Assembly: GCA_000470535.1 (NCBI GenBank)
Contig: CBRG010000109.1
Location: 1-64,000 of the forward strand
Direction of reading: 5' to 3'
DNA: 64,000 bases
Source of the DNA: Streptomyces sp. AW19M42
GTDB lineage: Bacteria; Actinomycetota; Actinomycetes; Streptomycetales; Streptomycetaceae
Positions 25,968-34,029 of the stretch are shown here, one piece after another. The notes beneath the pieces were generated by a model that worked only from the letters and a program-made list of their open reading frames with translations, ran no database searches and had not been told where the DNA came from. How positions within the stretch are numbered: position 1 is the stretch's first letter; each line of letters begins with the position of its first letter. Both the position numbers and the translations under genes were made by a program.

Positions 25968-26531
25968 ATGAGCGCGACTGACGGAAGCAAGCGCAAGGTA
26001 CTGGTCGTTGTGACGAACTACGGCGTCGAGCAGGACGAACTCGTGGTGCCAGTCGAACATCTGCGCGGCTGGGGCGCCCACGTGGACATCGCGGCGCTGT
26101 CCACCGACGACATCCAGACGCTTGTCGGCGACAAGGACCCCGGAAAGACCGTGCGGCCCGACCTCACGCTGGACGCGGCCGACGCCGCCGCATACGACCT
26201 GCTCCTCGTGCCGGGCGGGACCCTGAACGCGGACAAGCTGCGCTGTCAGGACCCGGCGGTGGAACTCGTCCGCGCCTTCAAGGAGGCCGGGCGGCCGATC
26301 GCGGCGATCTGCCACGGGCCGTGGGCCCTGGTCGAGGCGGATGCCGTCGCGGGCAAGCGGCTCACGTCGTACTCCTCGCTGGCCACGGACATCCGCAACG
26401 CGGGCGGCACCTGGGCCGACGAGCCGGTGGTCGCCGATGACACGGGCGGCTGGACGCTCATCACCTCCCGTAACCCCGGAGACCTGGAGCCCTTCCTCCA
26501 CGAGATCGACGCCGCCCTCGCTGTCGTATGA
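25968..26531 (+). CDS. DJ-1/PfpI-family protein (type 1 glutamine amidotransferase fold)
   Basis: 187 aa. The nucleophile elbow AAICHGPWALVEA carries C115 and H116, as in PfpI/YhbO deglycase-like proteins. LLVPGGTLNADKLR supplies the preceding oxyanion strand, and DIRNAGGTWADEPVVADDTGGWTLITSRNP completes the fold. Members act as chaperones, glyoxalases or peptidases under stress. Which activity applies cannot be told here. RBS GAAAGAGG; transcribed with the uracil glycosylase gene 68 bp downstream, possibly as one unit. Confidence 0.9.
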   Translation: MSATDGSKRKVLVVVTNYGVEQDELVVPVEHLRGWGAHVDIAALSTDDIQTLVGDKDPGKTVRPDLTLDAADAAAYDLLLVPGGTLNADKLRCQDPAVELVRAFKEAGRPIAAICHGPWALVEADAVAGKRLTSYSSLATDIRNAGGTWADEPVVADDTGGWTLITSRNPGDLEPFLHEIDAALAVV

Positions 26532-26599
26532 GCCGCCGCACGGCCGCGTACAAGCCGCACAACCCCTGACGACCGGTGTGGGACAGAGGAGCGACCGGC

Positions 26600-27403
26600 A
26601 TGCCCGACACGACTCCCCCCACGCCGGAGGCGGCCGGTTTCCCGGCCGTGGCGGCCTCAGGGGCCCGTTCCGTGCCCGAGCTGGACACGACGCTGACCAC
26701 CTGCCGGGCCTGCCCACGTCTGGTGGCCTGGCGGGAGGAGACCGCCCGGGTCAAGCGTCCGGCGTTCCTGGACTGGGAGTACTGGGCACGACCGGTGCCC
26801 GGCTTCGGTCCCCCGGACGCCCCGCTGGCACTCGTCGGCCTGGCGCCGGCCGCGCACGGCGGCAACCGCACGGGCCGGATCTTCACCGGTGACGCCTCGG
26901 GGGACGCTCTGTTCGCCGCCCTGTACGACGTCGGGCTCGCCTCCCAGCCGACCGCCACGCACCGCGGGGACGGCCTACGACTGCACGGAGTACGCATCAC
27001 GATGCCGGTGCACTGCGCGCCGCCCGGCAACCTGCCCACCACCACCGAGCGGGACGCCTGCCGCCCATGGCTCGCCCGCGAGCTGGCACTGCTGAGCCCG
27101 GCGCTGCGCGCCATCGTGGTACTCGGCGGCTTCGCCTGGCAGACACTGCTGCCGGTGCTGGCCGACGCCGGCTGGCAACTGCCCCGCCCTCGCCCCGCCT
27201 TCGGACACGGCGCCGAATTGACCCTCACCAGCCCCGACGGGCATCGGCCCCTGCACCTGATCGGCTGCTACCACCCCAGCCTGCGCAACATGTCCACCCG
27301 CACCCTGACCCCCGCACAGCTGCGCGAGGTGCTGCTGCGGGGCGCCGTACTGGCCCGCCTGCCGGCGGAGCCACCCGGCAGGGACCAGCGGGAGGCGACC
27401 TAG
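26600..27403 (+). CDS. Uracil-DNA glycosylase, family 5 (UdgB) type
   Basis: 267 aa; the ATG at 26600 has GAGGAG 8 nt upstream. The first iron-sulfur ligands are C35 and C38 in TCRACPRL; further Cys occur in PVHCAPPGN and ERDACRPW. The active-site loop is GLAPAAHGGNRTGRIFTGD, where the Ala-rich motif A lacks the Asp of family 1 and Glu of family 4, as in UdgB. Motif B is CYHPSLRNMSTRTLT. It removes uracil, and in relatives hypoxanthine, from DNA. Confidence 0.9.
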   Translation: MPDTTPPTPEAAGFPAVAASGARSVPELDTTLTTCRACPRLVAWREETARVKRPAFLDWEYWARPVPGFGPPDAPLALVGLAPAAHGGNRTGRIFTGDASGDALFAALYDVGLASQPTATHRGDGLRLHGVRITMPVHCAPPGNLPTTTERDACRPWLARELALLSPALRAIVVLGGFAWQTLLPVLADAGWQLPRPRPAFGHGAELTLTSPDGHRPLHLIGCYHPSLRNMSTRTLTPAQLREVLLRGAVLARLPAEPPGRDQREAT

Positions 27404-27510
27404 GTGTTCCGCCCCCGGAGGTTGCCCAGCCCCGCTTCTTCCGCTTCTCCTTCCGCGCGACAACCCCATACAGGCCCAGGCCGGGAGGCGGCTCGGCAGG
27501 GCGCCCTTCC

Positions 27511-29031
27511 TCACACCGTCAGGTGGGCCAGCACCGCACGCATCCCGCGGTGCACCGCGTCGCGCGACTCCTCGGTCAGGTCGATGGTCTCGAAGCCGTG
27601 GCGGGCGTTCGGTACGTCGATCACCTCCACCGCCGCCCCGCAGTCCCGGGACGCGGTGAGGAACTCCTCCACCGTGGCGGCGATCTCCGGCCTCTCGCGG
27701 CCCACGCGGGTGATCACGAGAGGCAGGGCGCCGGCCTTCGGCACCGCGTCCGCCGGGCGGAAGCGGGCGTCGACCGGGCCCAGCACGGGCAGCGGTGCCA
27801 GCACCGGGTAACTGGCCGCCACGCAACGCAGCCAGGACGGGGGCTGCCGCAGCCAGTCCGCCATGAGCAGACCGCCGCCGGAGAGGAACCACAGGGCGAT
27901 CCGCTGCTCGTCCACCCGTGGATCGGCCCGGACCAGCTCCAGGGCGGCGGCCACGTCCTCTGCGGCGAGCGGGTAGTCGGAGACGTCGTGCAGGCGGTGA
28001 TCGAGGGTCACCCCGATGACGCCCTGTCCGGCCGCGTAGCGGGCGTACCCGGTCAGGGTCGGCCAGTCCCGCGGGGTCGGCCGGGCCTCGGCGGATACCG
28101 GTCCGCCGTGCACGAACACCACGGCCGGGCGCGGGTCTTCGGCGCCGGGCAGGTACAGGTCGGTGTGGCCGGTCCGCTCACGCGGGATGTCCGGTACGTC
28201 GAGCAGGAACGGCCGCAGGTGTGGGGGCGGCTGCGCAGCGTCGGGGGACACCAGCCGGTGCCCCTCGCCCGCGGCCGCCCGTCGCAGGACCTCCGCGAGC
28301 TCGGCCGGCAGGGACAGCATCGGCCAGTGGCCGGTGGGGAGTTCGAAGAACGTCACCTGTGGGCCGGTGAAGACCTGAAGGGTGGGCTCTTCGAAGTCCA
28401 CGCCCCGCTGGACCATCTCGATGCTGGAGCCGCTCGCGTTGCACAGCACCCCGGTGACGGGCAGCGAGGCCGCCGCGCCGGTCAGCCGCAGCGGCTGGAG
28501 CAGGGTGCCCAGCGGTTGCGGCGTGGCGGACGCGGTGAGCCGGTCCAGTGCCGCGTCGGGGATGCCCTCGGTGCTGCCCCAGCGCTGCCACGCGTCGCGG
28601 GCCGGTGCGGGCAGCTCCCCGTGGGCCCCGTCAGCACGGGCGCGGTCGGCGAGCTCCTCACGCAGGGACGGGTCGGGCACCGCGGCCAGGGCGGGAACGC
28701 CGTCCTGGGGCAGTCCCGAGTCCAGGTACACGATCCGGCCGACGCGCTCGGCCCTGCGGTCGGCGGCGCCCAGCACCGGGTGGATGCCGTAGTCGTGGCC
28801 GACCAGCACGATTCTCCGGCCGGGCGCGGCGCCGACCGAGTCGATCACCGCGAGCACGTCCGCGATGTGGGTCTCCAGGTCGACGGTGTCCGCCGCGGCG
28901 GGGCGGGCGCCACCGGTTCCGGTGAGGGCCACCGCGTGCACCTCGTCGCCCTCCGCGGCCAGTCGCGCGGCGGTCTCCCGCCACACGTGTGGGTCGGTGA
29001 ACATGCCCGGTACCAGGATGAATACGGTCAT
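27511..29031 (-). CDS. Tandem fusion of two alpha/beta hydrolases
   Basis: 506 aa; the ATG at 29031 has GAGGAGAG directly upstream. Domain 1 (about 1-250) starts FILVPGMFTDPHVW. Its nucleophile elbow is VGHDYGIHP, with Asp80 in place of Ser, as in epoxide hydrolases and haloalkane dehalogenases; H235 lies in PTGHWPMLS. Domain 2 (about 280-506) has the oxyanion motif VVFVHGGP, the elbow WFLSGGGLL (S384) and a histidine in NARHGFETIDL. Each domain alone equals a full-length protein. It is divergent from, and probably controlled by, the MerR regulator at 29126. Substrate unknown. Confidence 0.8.
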   Translation of the reverse strand: MTVFILVPGMFTDPHVWRETAARLAAEGDEVHAVALTGTGGARPAAADTVDLETHIADVLAVIDSVGAAPGRRIVLVGHDYGIHPVLGAADRRAERVGRIVYLDSGLPQDGVPALAAVPDPSLREELADRARADGAHGELPAPARDAWQRWGSTEGIPDAALDRLTASATPQPLGTLLQPLRLTGAAASLPVTGVLCNASGSSIEMVQRGVDFEEPTLQVFTGPQVTFFELPTGHWPMLSLPAELAEVLRRAAAGEGHRLVSPDAAQPPPHLRPFLLDVPDIPRERTGHTDLYLPGAEDPRPAVVFVHGGPVSAEARPTPRDWPTLTGYARYAAGQGVIGVTLDHRLHDVSDYPLAAEDVAAALELVRADPRVDEQRIALWFLSGGGLLMADWLRQPPSWLRCVAASYPVLAPLPVLGPVDARFRPADAVPKAGALPLVITRVGRERPEIAATVEEFLTASRDCGAAVEVIDVPNARHGFETIDLTEESRDAVHRGMRAVLAHLTV

Positions 29032-29100
29032 CGGTCTCTCCTCAGCGCTCCTCGCCGGCAACGCCGCCACGACTCTGCGGCAGCGCCCGCCGGTACGGTA

Positions 29101-29123
29101 GAAGCTCCCCCTGAGGGAGGTTC
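29101..29123. promoter_or_regulatory. MerR-type operator between the hydrolase and merR genes
   Basis: A 23-bp imperfect palindrome (18 of 23 positions symmetric) with core CTCCCCCTGAGGGAG is centred in the 94-bp divergent gap. It abuts the GTG start at 29126, and its right arm contains that gene's Shine-Dalgarno (GGGAGG). Spaced CTCCC/GGGAG dyads of this length are typical of MerR-family sites. Autoregulation and control of the hydrolase are likely. Confidence 0.7.
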
Positions 29124-29125
29124 AA

Positions 29126-30076
29126 GTGTTCCCGTCACCCGACGGCCTGTACGGCATCGGTGAACTCGCCGAGCGTGCGGGCGTCACCGTCAAGACCGTC
29201 CGCTTCTACTCCGACAGCGGCCTGCTGCCGGAGGCCCGCCGCAGCGCCGGCGGGCACCGCCGGTACGGCCCCGAGGCGCTCGGCCGGCTGCGTCTGGTCC
29301 GCTCCCTGCGTGCTCTGGGGCTTCCGGTGCGCGAGGTGCGCCGGGTCCTCGACGAGGAGGAGACCGGGGCGGGCAGCGTGCTGGAGGACGCCGTCGCGGG
29401 GCAGTTGCGCGACCTCGGCTCGCAGCTCCGGGCCCTGCGCTGGCGGGAGGCGGGGCTACGGCTGGTGCAGGAGTGCCGGCCGGGTGAGCGGGCGGACCGG
29501 CTCCGCCTGATCGGGGCGGTGTCAGCGCCTCCGGACACCGCCCCGCTGGCCCGGTTCTGGCGGGGCTGGCTGCCGCCTCGGATGCCGGCCGGGGCGACCG
29601 ACGCGTTCCTGGAGGCTGTGGTTCCGCAGCCGCCCGACGACCCGGAGCCCGCCCAGGTTCTCGCTTTCGCCCGGCTGTACGCCTTCGTGACCGGCCCGTG
29701 CACCGGCACCGAGCGACGTCAGCCGGCGGCGCACCGGGCCGAGGGGGCCGGCCGGCCGGCCGTGCTGTACGCCGGTCTGGCCGAGGCGTACGAGCTGGCC
29801 GGGGCCCAGATGCGCCGGGGCCGGCGGCCGTCTCCGGGCCCGGAGCTGGACAGTTTCGTGGACGCCTACGCGAGCGCGTACGGCAGCCGGGACACTCTTG
29901 CCTTCCGCCGGGTGCTGGCCGCGCAGCTGGCGGCCGATCCCCGGATCGACCGCTATTGGGAGCTGGTGTCCGAGGTGGTCACCCCGCCGGGCGGCACGCC
30001 GGAGCCGACCCCGGGGGCCGCGCACGACTGGCTGTTCGCGGCACTGGACGCGCAGCGGGTCGCCAGGATGGGCTGA
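29126..30076 (+). CDS. MerR-family transcriptional regulator
   Basis: 316 aa from GTG 29126. The N-terminal winged helix-turn-helix (about 8-75) reads GIGELAERAGVTVKTVRFYSDSGLLPEARR and HRRYGPEALGRLRLVRSLRALGL. A coiled-coil linker follows, then a C-terminal helical domain of about 200 residues with no conserved cysteines for metal or redox sensing. This suggests an organic effector. Confidence 0.9.
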   Translation: MFPSPDGLYGIGELAERAGVTVKTVRFYSDSGLLPEARRSAGGHRRYGPEALGRLRLVRSLRALGLPVREVRRVLDEEETGAGSVLEDAVAGQLRDLGSQLRALRWREAGLRLVQECRPGERADRLRLIGAVSAPPDTAPLARFWRGWLPPRMPAGATDAFLEAVVPQPPDDPEPAQVLAFARLYAFVTGPCTGTERRQPAAHRAEGAGRPAVLYAGLAEAYELAGAQMRRGRRPSPGPELDSFVDAYASAYGSRDTLAFRRVLAAQLAADPRIDRYWELVSEVVTPPGGTPEPTPGAAHDWLFAALDAQRVARMG

Positions 30077-30084
30077 GGCCGGGC

Positions 30085-30639
30085 TCAGCGCATGTCCGCG
30101 GTGATCGCCCAGCGCTCGTGGTCGCGCCAGGCCCCGTCGATGAACAGGAAGTCCGGCGAGAAGCCCTCCAGCCGGAATCCGGCCCGGCGCACCAGCGCGA
30201 GCGAGGCCTCGTTGCCCGGCTGGATGTTGGCTTCCAGGCGGTGCAGGCCTAGGGGGCCGAAGGCGTGCCGCAGGATCAGTCCGAGCCCCTCGGCCATCAC
30301 TCCGCGCCCGGCCGCGTGGGCGAAGGCGCCGTATCCGAGCGCGCCGCAGCGGAAGCCGCCGATGACGATGTTGTTGATGTTGATGAAGCCCGCGATGGCA
30401 CCGTCACCGCCGCCCCCGGCGCCGTGCCGCTCGCACACGAGGAAGCCCGCCTTCGACGGATCCTCGATGAGTACGGTCGCGTAGGCGGCGTACGTGTCCG
30501 GATCGGTCGGCGGGAACAGCCAGGGCCGATGCAGTTCGCGGCTCTCCCTGGCACGTGCGGTGAACTCGTCGGCATCCGCGAGGGTGAAGGGGCGGATCGC
30601 GGTGCGCGGCCCCTCGGCCAGGTAGGTGGTGTCGGACAT
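30085..30639 (-). CDS. GNAT acetyltransferase, RimJ/RimL-like
   Basis: 184 aa. It starts TAIRPFTLADADEF, as in ribosomal-protein N-acetyltransferases. The acetyl-CoA pyrophosphate loop region is YGAFAHAAGRGVMAEGLGLILRHAF, followed by LHRLEANIQPGNEASLALVRRAGFRLEGF. Likely acetylates a protein N-terminus or small amine. It converges with the merR gene, 9 bp apart. Confidence 0.9.
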   Translation of the reverse strand: MSDTTYLAEGPRTAIRPFTLADADEFTARARESRELHRPWLFPPTDPDTYAAYATVLIEDPSKAGFLVCERHGAGGGGDGAIAGFININNIVIGGFRCGALGYGAFAHAAGRGVMAEGLGLILRHAFGPLGLHRLEANIQPGNEASLALVRRAGFRLEGFSPDFLFIDGAWRDHERWAITADMR

Positions 30640-30673
30640 CGGCCCAGCGTATGTGGCGTGCGGGTCGCCAGTG

Positions 30674-30913
30674 CTACTTGGATCGCCTGCGGAAGAAGTA
30701 GGCGCCGCAGGCCATCCCGGCCACGAACATCACGGCCAGCGCCACGTAGAGCGGCATCGTCACCAGCGGGATCAGGAGGCGGACCGTCACGTCGTCGGTG
30801 TTCTCCGCGATGAACACCACCGACAGGACCGCGATGACGAGGATCAGAATGCGGGCCGGGGTGAAGGGACCGGTGCTGCGCGTACCGCCGCTCGACACGT
30901 CTTTCGGGCTCAT
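30674..30913 (-). CDS. LapA-domain (DUF1049) small membrane protein
   Basis: 79 aa with two membrane helices (about 20-41 and 50-73). Between them is the signature VVFIAENTDDVTVRLLIP of the LapA/DUF1049 family, and the C-terminus is basic (FFRRRSK). The E. coli relative LapA works with LapB in lipopolysaccharide control, which does not apply in a Gram-positive. It is on the same strand as the GNAT gene, 34 bp upstream. Confidence 0.85.
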   Translation of the reverse strand: MSPKDVSSGGTRSTGPFTPARILILVIAVLSVVFIAENTDDVTVRLLIPLVTMPLYVALAVMFVAGMACGAYFFRRRSK

Positions 30914-31064
30914 GAAACGGCCCCTTCCCTGTTCCTTTTGCGCCGCGCCCCCGGGGCACCAGGATGACTCCGTCCGGGTGCCGGGAGACCGTTCTGTACG
31001 CCCATCCGGGTGACCGCGGCGCGGTCGGGCGCCCGCAGTGTGCGCGAGTGCCGGTTCCTCCCGC

Positions 31065-32027
31065 TCAGAGCAGCGCCGCGACCTCGACCGTGAGGGTGGC
31101 CGGACCGCCGTCCGCGGGCGCGTCGAGCACGGCCGGGACCCCGAGCGGGATGGTCAGCCCGGTGGGGCCGTGGCCGAAACCCAGCTCCTCGACGACGGGG
31201 ACACCGAGGCCGCCGAGCCGGTCGGCGAGCACCGACCGCACCTTCGCGTACGGACCGCAGCCCGCCCAGGAGCCGCAGGCCACCCCGGCGACGCCGTCGA
31301 GCGCCCCGGCCCGCAGCAGCTGGGTGAGGATGCGGTCGAGGCCGTACGGGTCCTCGCCGGTGTCCTCGATGACGAGCAGCCCGCCGCGGGCCGACCGCCT
31401 GGCGTGCGGGGTGCCCAGTTCGGCGGCGAGCAGACTCACGCAGCCGCCGTAGGTGATCCCCCCGGCGCGGCCGGGCACCAGCACCCCCGCCCCGTCGAGG
31501 CCCAGGGCCCGCACGGCCTCCGGCTCGAACAGGGTGGAACGCAGGGACTCCTGGGTGCGCGGGTCCTTGAGGAAGGACTCCGTACCCACCATGGGACCGT
31601 GCAGGGTGGCGAAGCCCGTCCGCAGGGCGAACGCCTCGTGGAGCACGGTGATGTCGCTGTAGCCGACGAACACCTTGGGTCCGGCGGCCCGCACCGCCGC
31701 CCAGTCGACCAGGTCGACCATGCGGTGCGCCCCGTAGCCGCCCCGGGCGCAGACCACCGCGTCGACCGACGGATCGCACCAGGCGTCCTGGAGATCCCGG
31801 GCGCGCGCCTCGTCCGTACCACCGAGATAGCCGAGATCCGGGTGTACGTCCAGGAGATGAGGCATCGTCACGGGTTCGAGGCCCCAGCCGCGCAGGATGT
31901 CCAGGCCGGGCTCCAGGCGGTCGACGGGTACGGGCCCGCTCGGGGACACGACGGCGACCCTGGCGCCCGCGCGCAGCCGGGCGGGCCGGATCAGGGGGGC
32001 GAGGGGCGCGGAGGGCGCGAGCGTCAC
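31065..32027 (-). CDS. LD-carboxypeptidase (peptidase family S66)
   Basis: 320 aa from GTG 32027, overlapping the upstream S9 peptidase stop (GTGA). The S66 fold is evident: VAVVSPSGPV at the N-terminus, the nucleophile serine in KVFVGYSDITVLH, the catalytic Glu in LVIEDTGEDPYGLDR and the His in GFGHGPTGLTIPLG. It cleaves the L,D bond of tetrapeptides from peptidoglycan or a related peptide. There is no signal peptide, so it acts in the cytoplasm on imported peptides. Last of four coupled peptidase genes. Confidence 0.9.
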   Translation of the reverse strand: MTLAPSAPLAPLIRPARLRAGARVAVVSPSGPVPVDRLEPGLDILRGWGLEPVTMPHLLDVHPDLGYLGGTDEARARDLQDAWCDPSVDAVVCARGGYGAHRMVDLVDWAAVRAAGPKVFVGYSDITVLHEAFALRTGFATLHGPMVGTESFLKDPRTQESLRSTLFEPEAVRALGLDGAGVLVPGRAGGITYGGCVSLLAAELGTPHARRSARGGLLVIEDTGEDPYGLDRILTQLLRAGALDGVAGVACGSWAGCGPYAKVRSVLADRLGGLGVPVVEELGFGHGPTGLTIPLGVPAVLDAPADGGPATLTVEVAALL

Positions 32028-34009
32028 TTCCGCAGCTCCAGCCTCGGCACCTCGGGCCTCTCGATTCCGAAGGTCTGGGCGTAGAGGGAGAGTTCGGCCT
32101 CCAGCGCGCTGATCATGGTGCCGGCGCGGCGGAAGCCGTGGCCCTCGCCCGGGTAGGTGAGGTAGGCGTGCGGAATGCCGCGCCCCTCCACGGCGGCCAG
32201 GAAGCGCTCGCACTGCACGGGCGGGCAGATCGGGTCGTCCTCGCCCTGGAGCAGCAGGAACGGTGTGGTGAGCCGGTCGGTGCGGGTGCTCGGGGACCGT
32301 TCGCGGTAGCGCTCGGGGACCTCGGCCAGCGGGCCCACCAGCGATTCCAGGTACTGCGATTCGAAGTCGTGGGTCTCGCCGCTGCCCCAGCCGGTCAGGT
32401 CGAGGATGGGGTAGATGATCGTGCCGCAGGCGTAGACGTCGGTGCCGGTCAGCGAGGCGGCCGCGGTCCAGCCGCCGGCGCTGCCACCGCGGACGGCGAG
32501 CCGGTCCGGGTCCGCGGTGCCCTCGGCGGCGAGCGCGCCAGCGACGGCCGCGCAGTCCTCCACGTCGACGACGCCCCACTGTTCGCGCAGGCGGTTGCGG
32601 TACTCCCGTCCGTAACCGGTCGAGCCGCCGTAGTCGACCTCGGCCACACCGATGCCGCGCGAGGTGAAGTAGGCGATCTCCAGGTCGAGGACGAGGGCGG
32701 CATGCTCGGTGGGGCCGCCGTGCGCCCATACGACGTACGGCGGCAGTTCGTCGGCGGGGCCGGTCCGGTCGGGGCTGTGTGGCGGATAGATGTGCGCGTG
32801 GATCTCCCGGCCGCCGGGACCGGCGAAGGTACGCTCTGCGGGCCGCGGGTAGTACGCGGGGTCAACCGCGTCCTCGTGCTCCGCCGCGATGATCCGGGTG
32901 TGCCCGGTCGCTGTGTCCAGCTCCACGATCTCGTACGCGCTGTGCGGGCTCGCGGCGATGCCGATGACCCGGCCGCCCTGTACGGCGAGCGTCCCGGCCC
33001 ATTCGGTCCAGGGCCCGGCGATGTCGACGAGCGTTCCGGTCTCCGGGTCGAGGATGCCGAGCGTGGTGCCACCCCTGCCGTGCAGGGTGGCGATCAGCCC
33101 GTTCTCCAGCGGCCGGAACCAGCTGAGCCCGATCTTCCACAGCGGTCCGGCGAACTCCTCCTGCCTGGGGCAGAGTTCCACCGCGCTGCCGTCCGGCTCC
33201 GCGCGGTACAGGTTCCACCAACCGCTGCGGTCACTGGCGAAGAGCAGCCGGCCGTCGTCGGTCCACTGGATCTGCGGCACTGATTCCTCCGGACCGCCCA
33301 GCAGGGTCCGGGGGGCGTGGAACGTTCCGTCGGCACCGATGTCCGCGACGATCACCTCGGTGCCGTCCCACGGCATCCGAGGGTGGTCCCAGGCGATCCA
33401 GGCCACCCGTCGTCCGTCCGGCGAGAGCTCGGGCCCGGTGACGAACCGGTGCCGGTCGTCGGAGAGTTCGCGTACCGCGGAGCGGTCCTCGGCCGCCGAT
33501 CCGTCCAGCGGCACGGCGGCGATCAGCCTGCGCAGTTCGGCCGGCCCCTCGCCGGTGAACTCCTCCAGGACGCACCAGACCTCGCCCGAGGCGCCCCGGT
33601 CCGGATGCAGTCGCGGATCGACCCAGCGCAGTCCGCCGCCGACGGGCGAGACGGGGGTGAGCGGCCACGGCTCGCCGGGGCCGTCCGGCTCGTAGGCGTA
33701 CAGCCGCTGGTCGTCGAAGTGGACGAAGACGATCAGCGGGCCGCCCTCGGCGCGTTCGGTACCGGTCCAGGGCCGTCCGCCGTACTCGATGACCCGGCTG
33801 CGGACGTTCCAGGGCGCGGGCAGTTCCTCGGTGGTGCCGTCGGCCAGTCGCCGCACCAGGGCGCGCCGGCCTGCCTGGGCCGGGCGCGGTTCCGTCCACC
33901 ACAGTTCGTCGCCGACCGCTTCGACGTACTCCGGCCGGCCGTCCCGCGAGGCGGCCAGCGCGGCGTCGATCGGGGACGGCCAGCTTCCGTAGGCCTGCGT
34001 GGTTGCCAT
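32024..34009 (-). CDS. S9-family prolyl-oligopeptidase-like peptidase
   Basis: 661 aa; the ATG at 34009 has GGGGGAA upstream. The N-terminal beta-propeller (about 20-390) has WD40-like turns such as GPELSPDGRRVAWIAWDHP and WTDDGRLLFASDRSG. The C-terminal alpha/beta hydrolase domain has the elbow RGGSAGGWTAAA, Asp in LLLQGEDDPICPP and His in PGEGHGFRR. No signal peptide, so it acts in the cytoplasm as a dipeptidyl-peptidase or acylaminoacyl-peptidase-like enzyme. Part of the four-peptidase operon. Confidence 0.92.
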   Translation of the reverse strand: MATTQAYGSWPSPIDAALAASRDGRPEYVEAVGDELWWTEPRPAQAGRRALVRRLADGTTEELPAPWNVRSRVIEYGGRPWTGTERAEGGPLIVFVHFDDQRLYAYEPDGPGEPWPLTPVSPVGGGLRWVDPRLHPDRGASGEVWCVLEEFTGEGPAELRRLIAAVPLDGSAAEDRSAVRELSDDRHRFVTGPELSPDGRRVAWIAWDHPRMPWDGTEVIVADIGADGTFHAPRTLLGGPEESVPQIQWTDDGRLLFASDRSGWWNLYRAEPDGSAVELCPRQEEFAGPLWKIGLSWFRPLENGLIATLHGRGGTTLGILDPETGTLVDIAGPWTEWAGTLAVQGGRVIGIAASPHSAYEIVELDTATGHTRIIAAEHEDAVDPAYYPRPAERTFAGPGGREIHAHIYPPHSPDRTGPADELPPYVVWAHGGPTEHAALVLDLEIAYFTSRGIGVAEVDYGGSTGYGREYRNRLREQWGVVDVEDCAAVAGALAAEGTADPDRLAVRGGSAGGWTAAASLTGTDVYACGTIIYPILDLTGWGSGETHDFESQYLESLVGPLAEVPERYRERSPSTRTDRLTTPFLLLQGEDDPICPPVQCERFLAAVEGRGIPHAYLTYPGEGHGFRRAGTMISALEAELSLYAQTFGIERPEVPRLELRK

Positions 34010-34029
34010 GTTCGATTCCCCCGAGTGGT

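Noticed and set aside
27067-29163. Plus-strand open frame of 698 codons
   Set aside because: Antisense to the double hydrolase, with shadow-frame composition and no family motifs; the minus-strand reading has two full catalytic motif sets.
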